Origin: Micrococcales bacterium
GTDB taxonomy: Bacteria; Actinomycetota; Actinomycetes; S36-B12; GCA-2699445
Reading direction: 5' to 3'
DNA: 47,070 nt
NCBI GenBank assembly: GCA_002699445.1
Contig: PAAU01000077.1
Coordinates: 11,349-58,418, forward strand
Part shown: positions 25,985-33,874 of the stretch, one piece after another
Layout: each line of letters opens with the position of its first letter
Numbering within the stretch: position 1 is the first letter of the stretch
Made by a program: the position numbers and the translations under genes
The notes under the pieces: model-generated
Told to the model about the DNA's origin: nothing
Database searches by the model: none
The model's input: the letters and a program-made list of their open reading frames with translations, nothing else

Positions 25985-26688
25985 GTGTGTGGGAGTGGTT
26001 CACCGATCCGGCGAACTGGACGGGTTACAACGGGATCCCGATTCGGACGTGGGAACAGATCGAGATTAGCTTTTGGGCGATGGTGATTGCGTTGGCAATC
26101 GCCATGCCAATAGCGTTGATCCTCGGTCACCAGCGTCGAGGTATTTTCTTGGCTACCAATGTCGGGAATATCGGTCGCGCGATACCGACTCTCGGCGTCT
26201 TGACGATCTTGGCCTCAATTCCGGAAATCGGTATTGGAAATTTTGCTGCGATCTTGGCGCTGGCGCTTTTTGCCATTCCACCACTGCTGACGAATACTTT
26301 TGCCGGCATAGCCTCGGTTGACGAAGAAGTATTGGATGCTGCCAATGGAATTGGGATGGGTGGTTTTCGAATTCTGAGTCGCGTTGAGCTCCCGCTGGCC
26401 CTCCCACTGATCGCCGCCGGCATCCGAACTGCCACCGTCCAGGTCGTAGCGACTGCATCTTTGGCAGCCTTAGTCGGTAGCGGCGGATTGGGTCGGTACG
26501 TCGTGGACGGCTACTCCTTGCAAGACAACACGCTCATTATTGCCGGTGCGATCCTGACCGGATTGATAGCTGTGATCGCTGACCTAGTTCTTGGTTTCGT
26601 CGAGCGTCGGATTACTCCAAAGGGTCTCCGAGGAGAAACGTTCGTTGCATCGGAAGAAGAAGAAATTCCCGAGGCTACCCCCGCCTAA
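25981..26688 (+). CDS. OpuC/ProW-type osmolyte ABC transporter permease 2
   Basis: The 235-residue permease partner starts MSVWEWFTDPANWTG and has five to six helices. Its coupling-loop motif is AANGIGMGGFRILSRVELPL, followed by GLGRYVVDGYSL, typical of OpuCD/YehY-like proteins. ATG 25981 overlaps the previous stop (ATGA) and has AGGAGGTG about 6 nt upstream. An in-frame start 24 nt further upstream is less likely. It forms the channel with permease 1 and should take up a compatible solute such as glycine betaine, but only if a working ATPase is available. Confidence 0.9.
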   Translation: MSVWEWFTDPANWTGYNGIPIRTWEQIEISFWAMVIALAIAMPIALILGHQRRGIFLATNVGNIGRAIPTLGVLTILASIPEIGIGNFAAILALALFAIPPLLTNTFAGIASVDEEVLDAANGIGMGGFRILSRVELPLALPLIAAGIRTATVQVVATASLAALVGSGGLGRYVVDGYSLQDNTLIIAGAILTGLIAVIADLVLGFVERRITPKGLRGETFVASEEEEIPEATPA

Positions 26689-26718
26689 ACCTCGATGGCG
26701 TTGTGATTGGATGACAAT

Positions 26719-27663
26719 ATGCCCAAACTGAAAATCCATCGGTTTGCGGTCGCTGCGGCCGCTGGACTACTCCTCCTGGGGTGTAGCGCCTCCGATGCCT
26801 CTGATGCTGATTCGGAGGAGGTCCAGGGTGATGTCGTGGTGGTAACCACGAACTTCACCGAATCCAAGATCATGGCATCTATGTATCAACAGGTGTTAAG
26901 AGCTAGCGGCGTTGATGCAGGTATCAAAGAGCTAACTAGCCGGGAGGTCATCATCCCGGCATTGTCCAAAGGTGAAGTTCAAATCTCGCCGGACTACCTG
27001 AGCAGTTTTACTGAGTTCTTGAATAAGCAAGAAAATGGGAGTGATGCGACTGAAGTGGCCAGCGCCAATGTCGAAAAGACCTTCACCGAGGCAAAGCGAT
27101 TGGCAGAGCCTGCAAAGTTGACGGTATTGCCGCCAGCCGAAGCCCAAGACCAGAATGCTTTTGCCGTTACGCAAGAGTTTGCCGCAGAAAATAATCTGAA
27201 GACTCTCAGCCAGCTAGGTGAGTACTCCCAGGCATCTCCTATCACTCTGGGAGCGGGCCCGGAATGCCCCGAACGGCCCTTCTGCTTACCCGGTCTCGAA
27301 GAGGTATACGACGTACAAATCGAAAAATTTGTGCCGCTGGACTCCGGCGGTCCGTTGACCGTGCAAGGACTCAAGCAGGGACTGATTAACGTCGGCGTGG
27401 TCTTCTCCTCATCCGGCTCTATCTCCGCACAGAATTTGGCGGTCTTGGCAGACGACAAGAAACTGCAAGTGGCGGAAAACCTCATCCCTGTTGTCTATAC
27501 GCCGGCAGTTACTCCGACGGTTACTAAGGCGCTGAATTCGGTCTCAGCGGTGTTGACGACTAAAGAACTCCAACAGCTCAACGAAGCCGTCGACATTGAA
27601 CGGAAGCAGCCCGAACAAGTTGCGACCGAGTTTCTTGAATCTAAGGGGTTACTACCCAAGTGA
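26719..27663 (+). CDS. Osmolyte ABC transporter substrate-binding lipoprotein (OpuAC/YehZ-like), copy 1
   Basis: The 314-residue protein has a lipoprotein signal ending LLLLGC (lipidated Cys22). The mature domain shows family features: TTNFTESKIMASMY near the N-terminus, EVQISPDYLSSFTEFL, and LGAGPECPERPFCLPGLEEV, with the E-C-P-x-R-x-x-C pattern of the OpuAC (PF04069) group. It should capture a quaternary ammonium osmolyte outside the membrane and deliver it to the two permeases. The start is ATG 26719, 30 nt after permease 2, with only a weak GGATGA upstream. It is intact and looks functional. Confidence 0.9.
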   Translation: MPKLKIHRFAVAAAAGLLLLGCSASDASDADSEEVQGDVVVVTTNFTESKIMASMYQQVLRASGVDAGIKELTSREVIIPALSKGEVQISPDYLSSFTEFLNKQENGSDATEVASANVEKTFTEAKRLAEPAKLTVLPPAEAQDQNAFAVTQEFAAENNLKTLSQLGEYSQASPITLGAGPECPERPFCLPGLEEVYDVQIEKFVPLDSGGPLTVQGLKQGLINVGVVFSSSGSISAQNLAVLADDKKLQVAENLIPVVYTPAVTPTVTKALNSVSAVLTTKELQQLNEAVDIERKQPEQVATEFLESKGLLPK

Positions 27664-27684
27664 CCGTCCGAGAAAGAAGTACGC

Positions 27685-28671
27685 GTGGATAACAGAAGTG
27701 GGATAGACGTGCGATGGTTTGCGCTGATCTCTTTCATCCTGGGCGTGATCCTTGTGGGAAGCGTAGGTTGTTCAAGATCTGAACCGCCACCCACACCCGA
27801 TGCGGAGACCAGTCGCTCCGCAGATCTGCCGTCGCAGACAACAGTGGTTGCTACGGGCGCGGGTTTACCGCAGGTAGTGGCGGGAATCAATGCTGGTGCC
27901 CTGAACGCCGCAGGAATCTCTGCGACTGTGATTACGCGGGATGATATTCCGGATGCAGTAGCAGCTCTAGAGCGAGATGTCGCAGATTTGCTCATCGCCC
28001 CAATCGGTCGGCTCGCGGATGTTGTCTCCGTAAACGACAGCGAATCAACGTCAGCATCGGCATCTCCGACCACACAACCTGAAGCCAGTAACTTGGATGA
28101 AACGTTAGCGAACCTGGATCCAGCCTTGTCGGCTCAAGACCTCACGCTTCTTGCGCCAGCTCAGGCAATCGATGGATTGGTCTTCGCCGTTACTCAAGCC
28201 AGATCAGACAGCGAAGATCTCCGCTCGCTTTCAGACCTCGCCAACTTTTCGCAAGAACAGATGGTGCAGTTGGGGGCGGGACCGGGGTGTGACAGTCGAC
28301 CGTCATGTTTGCCCACGCTGGTAGACGGATACGCAGTGGAGATTGCTGGTGTCACTGAAGCTAAGGCGGATAAGGTCCCCGCTTTGGTGGGAGATCGACG
28401 AGTCACAGTTGGTCAGGTGCAAAGTACCGATCCAGACATCGATGGGCTACGACTCGCTGTGCTACAAGATGATCGAATCGTGTCTGCTCCGCAGAACCTC
28501 GTTCCCTTGATAAGCGACTCGGTCAATGTTCCTGAGGTCGCTGACGTGATCAACCAAGTCCAAGAAGCGATCACAACCGAAGACCTACGAGATTTCACTG
28601 CAGCACTGGAGCGGGGCAATGACCCCTACCAAGTGGCCGATTCCTGGGTAACCACAAGGCTTAGCAGCTGA
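27685..28671 (+). CDS. Diverged second substrate-binding lipoprotein (OpuAC-like), copy 2
   Basis: The 328-residue protein has a lipoprotein signal ending GSVGC (Cys29). It aligns with copy 1 in several places: LGAGPGCDSRPSCLPTLVDG mirrors the copy 1 ECPERPFC block, and QNLVPLI...TTEDLRDF mirrors the copy 1 C-terminal half. The N-terminal ligand segment differs: TNFTESK is replaced by ATGAGLPQVV, and a Ser/Thr-rich insertion of about 25 residues (SESTSASASPTTQPEAS) sits near residue 115-135. It therefore probably binds another ligand or none. The start GTG 27685 has AGAAAGAAG upstream and lies 21 nt after copy 1, so the two are likely co-transcribed. A hairpin follows the stop. Confidence 0.8.
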   Translation: MDNRSGIDVRWFALISFILGVILVGSVGCSRSEPPPTPDAETSRSADLPSQTTVVATGAGLPQVVAGINAGALNAAGISATVITRDDIPDAVAALERDVADLLIAPIGRLADVVSVNDSESTSASASPTTQPEASNLDETLANLDPALSAQDLTLLAPAQAIDGLVFAVTQARSDSEDLRSLSDLANFSQEQMVQLGAGPGCDSRPSCLPTLVDGYAVEIAGVTEAKADKVPALVGDRRVTVGQVQSTDPDIDGLRLAVLQDDRIVSAPQNLVPLISDSVNVPEVADVINQVQEAITTEDLRDFTAALERGNDPYQVADSWVTTRLSS

Positions 28672-28679
28672 CACTGCGA

Positions 28680-28699
28680 GTACCGATGTTCATCGGTAC
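28680..28699 (+). terminator. Perfect 9-bp inverted repeat after the osmolyte operon
   Basis: GTACCGATG and CATCGGTAC are exact reverse complements with TT between them, starting 9 nt after the stop of copy 2. There is no T-tract after it, so it may be a weak terminator, an mRNA-stabilising hairpin or a DNA-binding site. As DNA it is a near-perfect palindrome. Confidence 0.45.
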
Positions 28700-28803
28700 C
28701 GTCCGTAAGCAGATAGACACGGCCCGCAAAACTCCCTTTCTTGTCAACGTGGGTCGGGTCACTTGATTGGCACCCGGTAGGCCCGGTGACTGCGATTCGG
28801 TTC

Positions 28804-28809
28804 TAATGT
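28804..28809 (+). promoter_or_regulatory. Candidate -10 element (TAATGT) for the membrane protein gene at 28850
   Basis: TAATGT fits TANNNT and would start a leader of about 34 nt carrying GAGGA just before GTG 28850. Confidence 0.35.
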
Positions 28810-28849
28810 GCCTTCACTGGTCTTGGTATCAGAGGAGTGCGAGGACAAC

Positions 28850-29752
28850 GTGGAACGGCATGAATTCAGGCCGACGTCGGGTGACCCAGCTGAACACACT
28901 CAGCGGGACGCCCGAGATTTCTTCGCGGAACGAAGCGCCGAATCCGAAAGCTTGAGTCTTCGAAGGCCAATCCGGCTGGCCCCGACGTCGATGCTTGGCC
29001 GGCTAACGACAAGGAAGCGCTACGCCGCCCTCGGTGCCGGGATAGTGGTAGCGCTCGCGATAGGCACAGTCTTAGCCAGCAACGAAGCGAAACGGAACGA
29101 TAGTTCTGACAATATTCCTATAGCCGACCGGGCACCCGCTAATCCCGATCCGACTAGCGTTGCTGCTTTCCCGATTGAGCCAGCAGACGATGGGCAACTG
29201 GCTACAGTCCCCATGCAATGGCAGGGAGCGGTCTTACCCACAAGTGAGGCAGGTCCGGCCACCATCACGAAGAATCGCGCCTACAGCTTTGCCCGCACGA
29301 GCCTTGGCGCCGCCCTTGCAGCTGCTCACATTTCTGTGCGAGTAGATCCATTGACCGGTCCAGCAGTCTTTGTACCCACGGTGCGGCAGCAAACGAAAGG
29401 GGATAGCGGCGCGTGGATGGCACGACTCCAAGAAATTTATCGCGACATCGCTAATCGTCGGGGCGTGCGTCGCGGAATCCCGATTTATTCTGCGCCTGGA
29501 TTTATTGAGGGCTGGCGCATTGCGGGTCAACAAATGCATGCGACCGACTTACAACTACGTCGCGCAGGGGTTGATCTTCTCGTCCGTTCCCCGGACGGGG
29601 AACGGAAAATCTTTCACGTGCTTCTCAAGTGGGTCCGGGAGGACTGGTTCTTGGTCTTGCCAAACGTTCAGAAGAAATATCTTTTTCGCACCCAGGCTGC
29701 GAAGAACATTCAGAGTTTTACCCCATTCTTCGATTGGCAAGGTCGCTCGTAG
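28850..29752 (+). CDS. Single-pass membrane protein resembling actinobacterial conjugation-associated (TcpC/VirB8-like) proteins
   Basis: The 300-residue protein has a hydrophilic cytoplasmic head (about residues 1-55), one membrane helix (about 58-77), a linker, and a roughly 200-residue extracytoplasmic domain. Motifs include FARTSLGAALAAAHISVRVD, GPAVFVPTV, GFIEGWRIAGQQ, and VLLKWVREDWFLVLPNVQKK. I recall similar proteins (AAxHISxRV, then W...DWxLV.P) from Streptomyces-type integrative or conjugative loci. The topology resembles T4SS VirB8/TcpC NTF2-like proteins, but no other transfer gene is nearby. GTG 28850 is chosen because GAGGA lies just upstream; GTG 28808 is an alternative. It is coupled to the next gene (TAGTG). 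Confidence 0.6.
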   Translation: MERHEFRPTSGDPAEHTQRDARDFFAERSAESESLSLRRPIRLAPTSMLGRLTTRKRYAALGAGIVVALAIGTVLASNEAKRNDSSDNIPIADRAPANPDPTSVAAFPIEPADDGQLATVPMQWQGAVLPTSEAGPATITKNRAYSFARTSLGAALAAAHISVRVDPLTGPAVFVPTVRQQTKGDSGAWMARLQEIYRDIANRRGVRRGIPIYSAPGFIEGWRIAGQQMHATDLQLRRAGVDLLVRSPDGERKIFHVLLKWVREDWFLVLPNVQKKYLFRTQAAKNIQSFTPFFDWQGRS

Positions 29753-30195
29753 TGTCTCAACAACTCAGTGGTTTCCGTCCGATATCGGTCTCGTTAGGAG
29801 CGGTGCTCGCTGCCACTTGCTTGCTCTACGGCGGCATCGGTTTAGCCAACGATGACAGCCACGGAAGAACGAAGTCGCCTGCAGACGAACCTAATTCGGG
29901 CTCTGCCTGGATCGACCCACCACCACCGCCGGAGAGCGGCGATAAGCCCAGTCGTCAGGAGACTACGAACGATCCGCCTCAGCAGGGAACCAACGGAACA
30001 GCAACGCCGGAACAAACCTTTACTAGTAATGACGCTGAGGCAAATGCCGAATCAGCCGCTCCGGCAGCGGTCCCGTCGCTTCAGCCAGAAGAACGAGTTG
30101 AAGCGCCTATTGCAGCACCGCGAACCCCCCTCTACCCAGATCGTGATTTGTTATGGAAATCGAGCCAGCGACTCGCCACCCCGATGCACCCATAG
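29752..30195 (+). CDS. Small exported Pro/Asn/Thr-rich protein, unknown
   Basis: The 147-residue product has a hydrophobic N-terminal segment (ISVSLGAVLAATCLLYGGIG, residues 11-30) that could be a signal peptide, with possible cleavage after GLA, or an anchor. The rest is disordered and rich in Pro, Asn, Thr, Glu and Ser (for example WIDPPPPPESGDKPS). No domain is recognised. The GTG start overlaps the previous stop by one base, which argues for functional coupling to the membrane protein at 28850. It is followed by an independent promoter for the PH-domain genes. Confidence 0.6.
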   Translation: MSQQLSGFRPISVSLGAVLAATCLLYGGIGLANDDSHGRTKSPADEPNSGSAWIDPPPPPESGDKPSRQETTNDPPQQGTNGTATPEQTFTSNDAEANAESAAPAAVPSLQPEERVEAPIAAPRTPLYPDRDLLWKSSQRLATPMHP

Positions 30196-30219
30196 TGCCG
30201 TTGTCCTCGAGGAGACGGC

Positions 30220-30225
30220 TAGCCT
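30220..30225 (+). promoter_or_regulatory. Predicted leaderless -10 element (TAGCCT) for the PH-domain operon
   Basis: TAGCCT is followed by GAACGA and ATG 30232 (6-nt gap), with no ribosome-binding site immediately before the ATG. Confidence 0.55.
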
Positions 30226-30231
30226 GAACGA

Positions 30232-30732
30232 ATGGCAGGAAAATCAGACAGTACCTTCGCCCCGCCCGGAGAAGAATGGCGCCCAATTTCACCGAAACTC
30301 GCGGTAGTTCGGCGATTGGTGATGTTGTTTTGGCTCATTGTCATCACGGCAGCCGTAGCGATTGCCTTCTCGGTTGGTGGGTATGCCGTTGTGGCAGGTG
30401 CCGTTGTCGCTTTGGCAGTAATTATTGTGATCTGGCAGTGGTGGCTGATCGGGCGTCAGGTCAAGGTCTATCGCTATGTCGAGCGGGAAGAAGATCTGTT
30501 GGTCACCTCGGGAATCCTCTTTCGGCGTCTGGTGATTGTGCCTTACGGGCGCATGCAGTTAGTAGACCTTGTAGCAGGACCCTTCGAACGTATGGCGGGC
30601 CTAGCTTCAGTTCAGTTGCACACCGCGGCGGCAACAACTGACGCCAAGATTCCCGGCTTGGTTCCCAGCGATGCCGCCCAGCTCCGCGACCGGTTGGCGG
30701 CCCGAGGAGAACAGAGGTCCGCAGGCATATGA
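30232..30732 (+). CDS. Bacterial PH-domain (YdbS-like, DUF304) membrane protein
   Basis: The 166-residue protein has a short N-terminal tail, two membrane helices (about residues 28-46 and 50-70) and one bPH2 domain. That domain contains REEDLLVTSGILFRRLVIVPYGRMQ, the DUF304 core, and ends LGLASVQLHTAA-type (here MAGLASVQLHTAAATTDAKI). Proteins of this type usually work with a larger YdbT-like partner encoded next to them, as here (4-nt overlap). The biochemical role is unknown. The leaderless-type promoter makes this the first gene of a new transcription unit. Confidence 0.87.
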   Translation: MAGKSDSTFAPPGEEWRPISPKLAVVRRLVMLFWLIVITAAVAIAFSVGGYAVVAGAVVALAVIIVIWQWWLIGRQVKVYRYVEREEDLLVTSGILFRRLVIVPYGRMQLVDLVAGPFERMAGLASVQLHTAAATTDAKIPGLVPSDAAQLRDRLAARGEQRSAGI

Positions 30733-32117
30733 GTCAATCGGACGATACAGGGGTGGCTGCCAGTGCTCCGTTCGGGGCGACCGAGCCGCGGCATACTCAT
30801 CCCTTGACACCACTGGCCAACGGAGCCCGATTCCTGCCGGTGGCATTGCTCGCGGGGATCGTCCTTGTCGGCCAGAATGTAGATGCATCCAATCTTGTGT
30901 TGGGCTTACTGCTTACTGCAGCTGGCGTGGTGGTGATTTCTTTGCTGATCGCGGGACTGTCATGGATTGCCTGGCGCAGACTCACCTTTTGGTTCGACGA
31001 TCAAGGTGATTTTCGGGTCGCCTCAGGAGTCCTGACGAGGACCGAACGTCGACTGCAGCTCTCCCGGCTCCAGGGTGTCGACGTAGTGGAGCCTTTCATC
31101 CCTCGAATTTTCGGATTGGCGCAGGTGACTATTGAGGTGGCGGGGGCGGGTGACTCTCGAGCGCAGATTCAGTATCTGAGCCGAGCGGACGCCCAAGATC
31201 TGCGTAACTCTGTTGTAGCTCGGGCAGCTGGGCTCCATCCCGACGTCGGTGAGGCACCGCAGCAGGCGTTGGTTGCTGTTCCTTCGCGTGATCTAGTCAT
31301 TTCGCTATTACTGCGCGGCAGTACCGTTGCACTCGTCCTGCTAACTGTGGTGATCGTGGTCGCTACCTTGATGACCGCTGGGCCTGTGGGACTACTATGG
31401 ATTTTGTTAGGTGGTATTCCACTGATTGCAGTGATCGCTGAGTACTTCGGGTTCTACAATTTCACCATTGCAAAATCTGCTGATGGTCTCCGGACCCGAG
31501 CTGGCCTTTTCCAGGTTCAAGCACAGACTATTCCGCCTGGTCGGCTCCAAGCGGTTGAGTTTGTGCAGTCCTGGCTCTGGCGACGCAAAGATTGGGTTCG
31601 AGTACGCATCACTGTGGCCGGAATGGCTAGTGACGACGATCAAAATCAAAGTGGTAGTTCGTTTAGGCAAGTATTGCTGCCAGTCGCACCCTATGACGTG
31701 GCGCTTTCGGTCGTTAACGAGATCTTGCCGGGAGTTAACGCTCGTAATACACCGCTACACCGCGCACCTGCTCGGGCCAGGTGGCGGGCTCCCATTCAAC
31801 ATAAGTTTCTGGGAGTCGGTTGGGATGACCGAGTGTTCGTAACCGATCGTGGCCGATTCGTCAGAAGATTGGCAGTGGCCCCCCACGCGCGAACTCAATC
31901 GGTGCGTGTAACTCAAGGCCCTTGGCAGCGTTGGCTTGACCTGGCAACCATGCACCTCGACTCGCCGGTTGGCCCGGCCAAGGTTATAGCGCTGTACCGA
32001 GCTGCAGAGGAGGCACGGCAACTTGCGGATGAACAGAATGCTCGTGCCCAAATCGCATTGAAGACTGATCCGGCCGGGCGATGGATGCAAGCGGGCAATA
32101 GGCAAGATGACAGTTGA
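30729..32117 (+). CDS. Bacterial PH-domain (YdbT-like, DUF304) membrane protein
   Basis: The 462-residue protein has four hydrophobic helices in two pairs (about residues 36-52/58-78 and 190-215/220-240) and three bPH2-like stretches. These are around FRVASGVLTRTERRLQLSRL, around LRTRAGLFQVQAQTIPPGRL, and a C-terminal one near FVRRLAVAPHARTQSVRVTQ. It is the partner of the preceding YdbS-like protein. The function is unknown; the family is membrane-associated and common in Gram-positive bacteria. It overlaps its upstream neighbour by 4 nt and the DUF2520 gene by 11 nt. Confidence 0.87.
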   Translation: MSQSDDTGVAASAPFGATEPRHTHPLTPLANGARFLPVALLAGIVLVGQNVDASNLVLGLLLTAAGVVVISLLIAGLSWIAWRRLTFWFDDQGDFRVASGVLTRTERRLQLSRLQGVDVVEPFIPRIFGLAQVTIEVAGAGDSRAQIQYLSRADAQDLRNSVVARAAGLHPDVGEAPQQALVAVPSRDLVISLLLRGSTVALVLLTVVIVVATLMTAGPVGLLWILLGGIPLIAVIAEYFGFYNFTIAKSADGLRTRAGLFQVQAQTIPPGRLQAVEFVQSWLWRRKDWVRVRITVAGMASDDDQNQSGSSFRQVLLPVAPYDVALSVVNEILPGVNARNTPLHRAPARARWRAPIQHKFLGVGWDDRVFVTDRGRFVRRLAVAPHARTQSVRVTQGPWQRWLDLATMHLDSPVGPAKVIALYRAAEEARQLADEQNARAQIALKTDPAGRWMQAGNRQDDS

Positions 32118-32982
32118 TTCTGCGCGTCTGAATGTTGGAGTTGTCGGTCCAGGTCGAGCGGGATCCGTTCTGGCCGCCGCTTTGGCCCGAGCTGGGCATC
32201 ACGTAGTAGCCGCATATGCGGTCTCAGAGGAATCGAAACAGCGGGCCGGTGACCTGTTACCAGATGCTGTCATCATGGAGATTGAGCAGGTCTTCGAACG
32301 GTCAGATTTAGTTTTGCTGACGGTACCTGATGATGCGTTGATCTCCTTGGCCGTAGCCATTGCTGACAACGGTTGGTGTCGTTCGGGTCAGTTTGTGGCC
32401 CATAGTTCCGGTAGCCACGGTATCGGCGCACTTGACCCCTTGACTGAAAACGGTGCCCTGCCACTGGCACTGCATCCCGCAATGACCTTCAACGGCAGCA
32501 GTATGGACGTCGATCGGCTCACTGGATGTCCGTTCGGCGTCACCGCTCCTGACGATTTGATCCCAGTGGCTACTGCACTCGTGGTTGAAATGGGGGGTGA
32601 GCCGATGTTGGTCGCGGAAAGTAAGCGCTCGGAGTATCACGCTGCCTTAGCCCACGGAAGCAATCACCTGGTTACTTTGATCAATGACGCGATGAGCCTG
32701 TTGTCAGACTCAGGCGTGGAACGCCCCGATAAGTTCCTCGCGCCGTTGGTGGGGGCTGCTTTGGACAACTCTCTCCGCTACGGTGACGAGGCGCTGACCG
32801 GACCGGTGTCTCGTGGTGATGCAAGTACGGTGGCCAAGCATCTGGCGATACTAGAGCAGCAGTCGCCTCGGATGGCTGCCACCTACCGCGCGATGGCCTT
32901 GCGCACCGCAGAACGGGCGATGGCAGCGCAGATACTGAACCCGGTTGCGGCAGCAGAAATCATGGCGGTTTTAGGCGAGTAG
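32107..32982 (+). CDS. Rossmann-like/DUF2520 oxidoreductase
   Basis: The 291-residue protein has an N-terminal Rossmann domain (NVGVVGPGRAGSVLAAALAR, residues 9-28), VLLTVPDDAL, and HSSGSHGIGAL. A helical DUF2520 domain follows, starting near PFGVTAP and including KRSEYHAALAHGSNHLVTLI. The layout is that of 6-phosphogluconate/ketopantoate-reductase-like enzymes. DUF2520 genes sit next to panC in actinobacteria (compare Rv3603c), which makes a role in pantothenate synthesis plausible but unproven. It overlaps the PH-domain gene by 11 nt. Confidence 0.87.
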   Translation: MTVDSARLNVGVVGPGRAGSVLAAALARAGHHVVAAYAVSEESKQRAGDLLPDAVIMEIEQVFERSDLVLLTVPDDALISLAVAIADNGWCRSGQFVAHSSGSHGIGALDPLTENGALPLALHPAMTFNGSSMDVDRLTGCPFGVTAPDDLIPVATALVVEMGGEPMLVAESKRSEYHAALAHGSNHLVTLINDAMSLLSDSGVERPDKFLAPLVGAALDNSLRYGDEALTGPVSRGDASTVAKHLAILEQQSPRMAATYRAMALRTAERAMAAQILNPVAAAEIMAVLGE

Positions 32983-33028
32983 CGAGGACCTGTCATGACG
33001 GCATTCAGATTCGGGCATGCTTAGACCC

Positions 33029-33874
33029 ATGTCGATGCAGGTGATAAAGACTCTCGCCGACATGCGGGCGCTGCCAAAGCAGCAGCGACGAGCGGTAGTC
33101 ATGACAATGGGGGCACTGCATGATGGGCATCGCGCTCTACTTCGCCGTGCTCGGCAATGGGCTGGACCCGAAGGTGAGCTTCTGGTTACAGTCTTCGTTA
33201 ATCCGCTGCAGTTTGCGGCTGGCGAGGATTTTGATCGCTACCCACGCACATGGCAACACGACTTGAGTATGTGTGCTGAGGAGGGAGCAACTACTGTTTT
33301 CGCTCCTGATGCTGATGACATGTTTTCTTCAGACCAGGACATCGTCGTCGATCCTGGACCGTTGGGTAAGGTTTTCGAGGGGATATCCCGCCCTAATCAC
33401 TTTGCTGGGGTGCTTACGGTTGTCGCCAAGTTAATGAACCTCACGCGGGCCGATGCGGCCGCTTTCGGGGAAAAGGACTACCAGCAACTCACCTTGATCA
33501 AGCGTATGGTGCAACAACTGGAAATACCGGTTGAGGTCTTATCGGTGCCGATAGAGCGCGATGCAGATGGTCTTGCATTGTCCAGCCGGAATCAATATTT
33601 GTCCGCAGCGGAGCGCCGCGCCGCTCGGACTCTTCCAGCTGCGCTAGAGGTAGCAATCGCGACTGCGGCCGGTGGTGGGGTTGTTGCTGACGTTATTGCA
33701 GCTGTTGAGAAAGAGCTCACCGTAGCGGAGGTCGTGGTACCTGATTATATTGCCGTCACCGGTGCAGACTTGGGTCCGCCAACGCGGCAAGGCGAGGCGC
33801 GAATCCTTATTGCTGCGACAGTGGGCGGTACACGGTTGCTGGACAATGCTGCGTTGCGTTGGGAGACGCTGTGA
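33029..33874 (+). CDS. panC: Pantothenate synthetase
   Basis: The enzyme, 281 residues from ATG 33029, condenses pantoate with beta-alanine using ATP. It has the nucleotide motif MGALHDGH, NPLQFAAGEDFDRYPRT, NHFAGVLTVVAKL, FGEKDYQQL and the later SSRNQYLS, all typical. The start is uncertain: ATGs at 33017, 33029 and 33035 are in frame, no ribosome-binding site is seen, and TAGACC at 33022-33027 is an imperfect -10 element 7 nt before 33035. It overlaps nadB by 4 nt (GTGA). panD, usual neighbour of panC, is absent here. Confidence 0.94.
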   Translation: MSMQVIKTLADMRALPKQQRRAVVMTMGALHDGHRALLRRARQWAGPEGELLVTVFVNPLQFAAGEDFDRYPRTWQHDLSMCAEEGATTVFAPDADDMFSSDQDIVVDPGPLGKVFEGISRPNHFAGVLTVVAKLMNLTRADAAAFGEKDYQQLTLIKRMVQQLEIPVEVLSVPIERDADGLALSSRNQYLSAAERRAARTLPAALEVAIATAAGGGVVADVIAAVEKELTVAEVVVPDYIAVTGADLGPPTRQGEARILIAATVGGTRLLDNAALRWETL

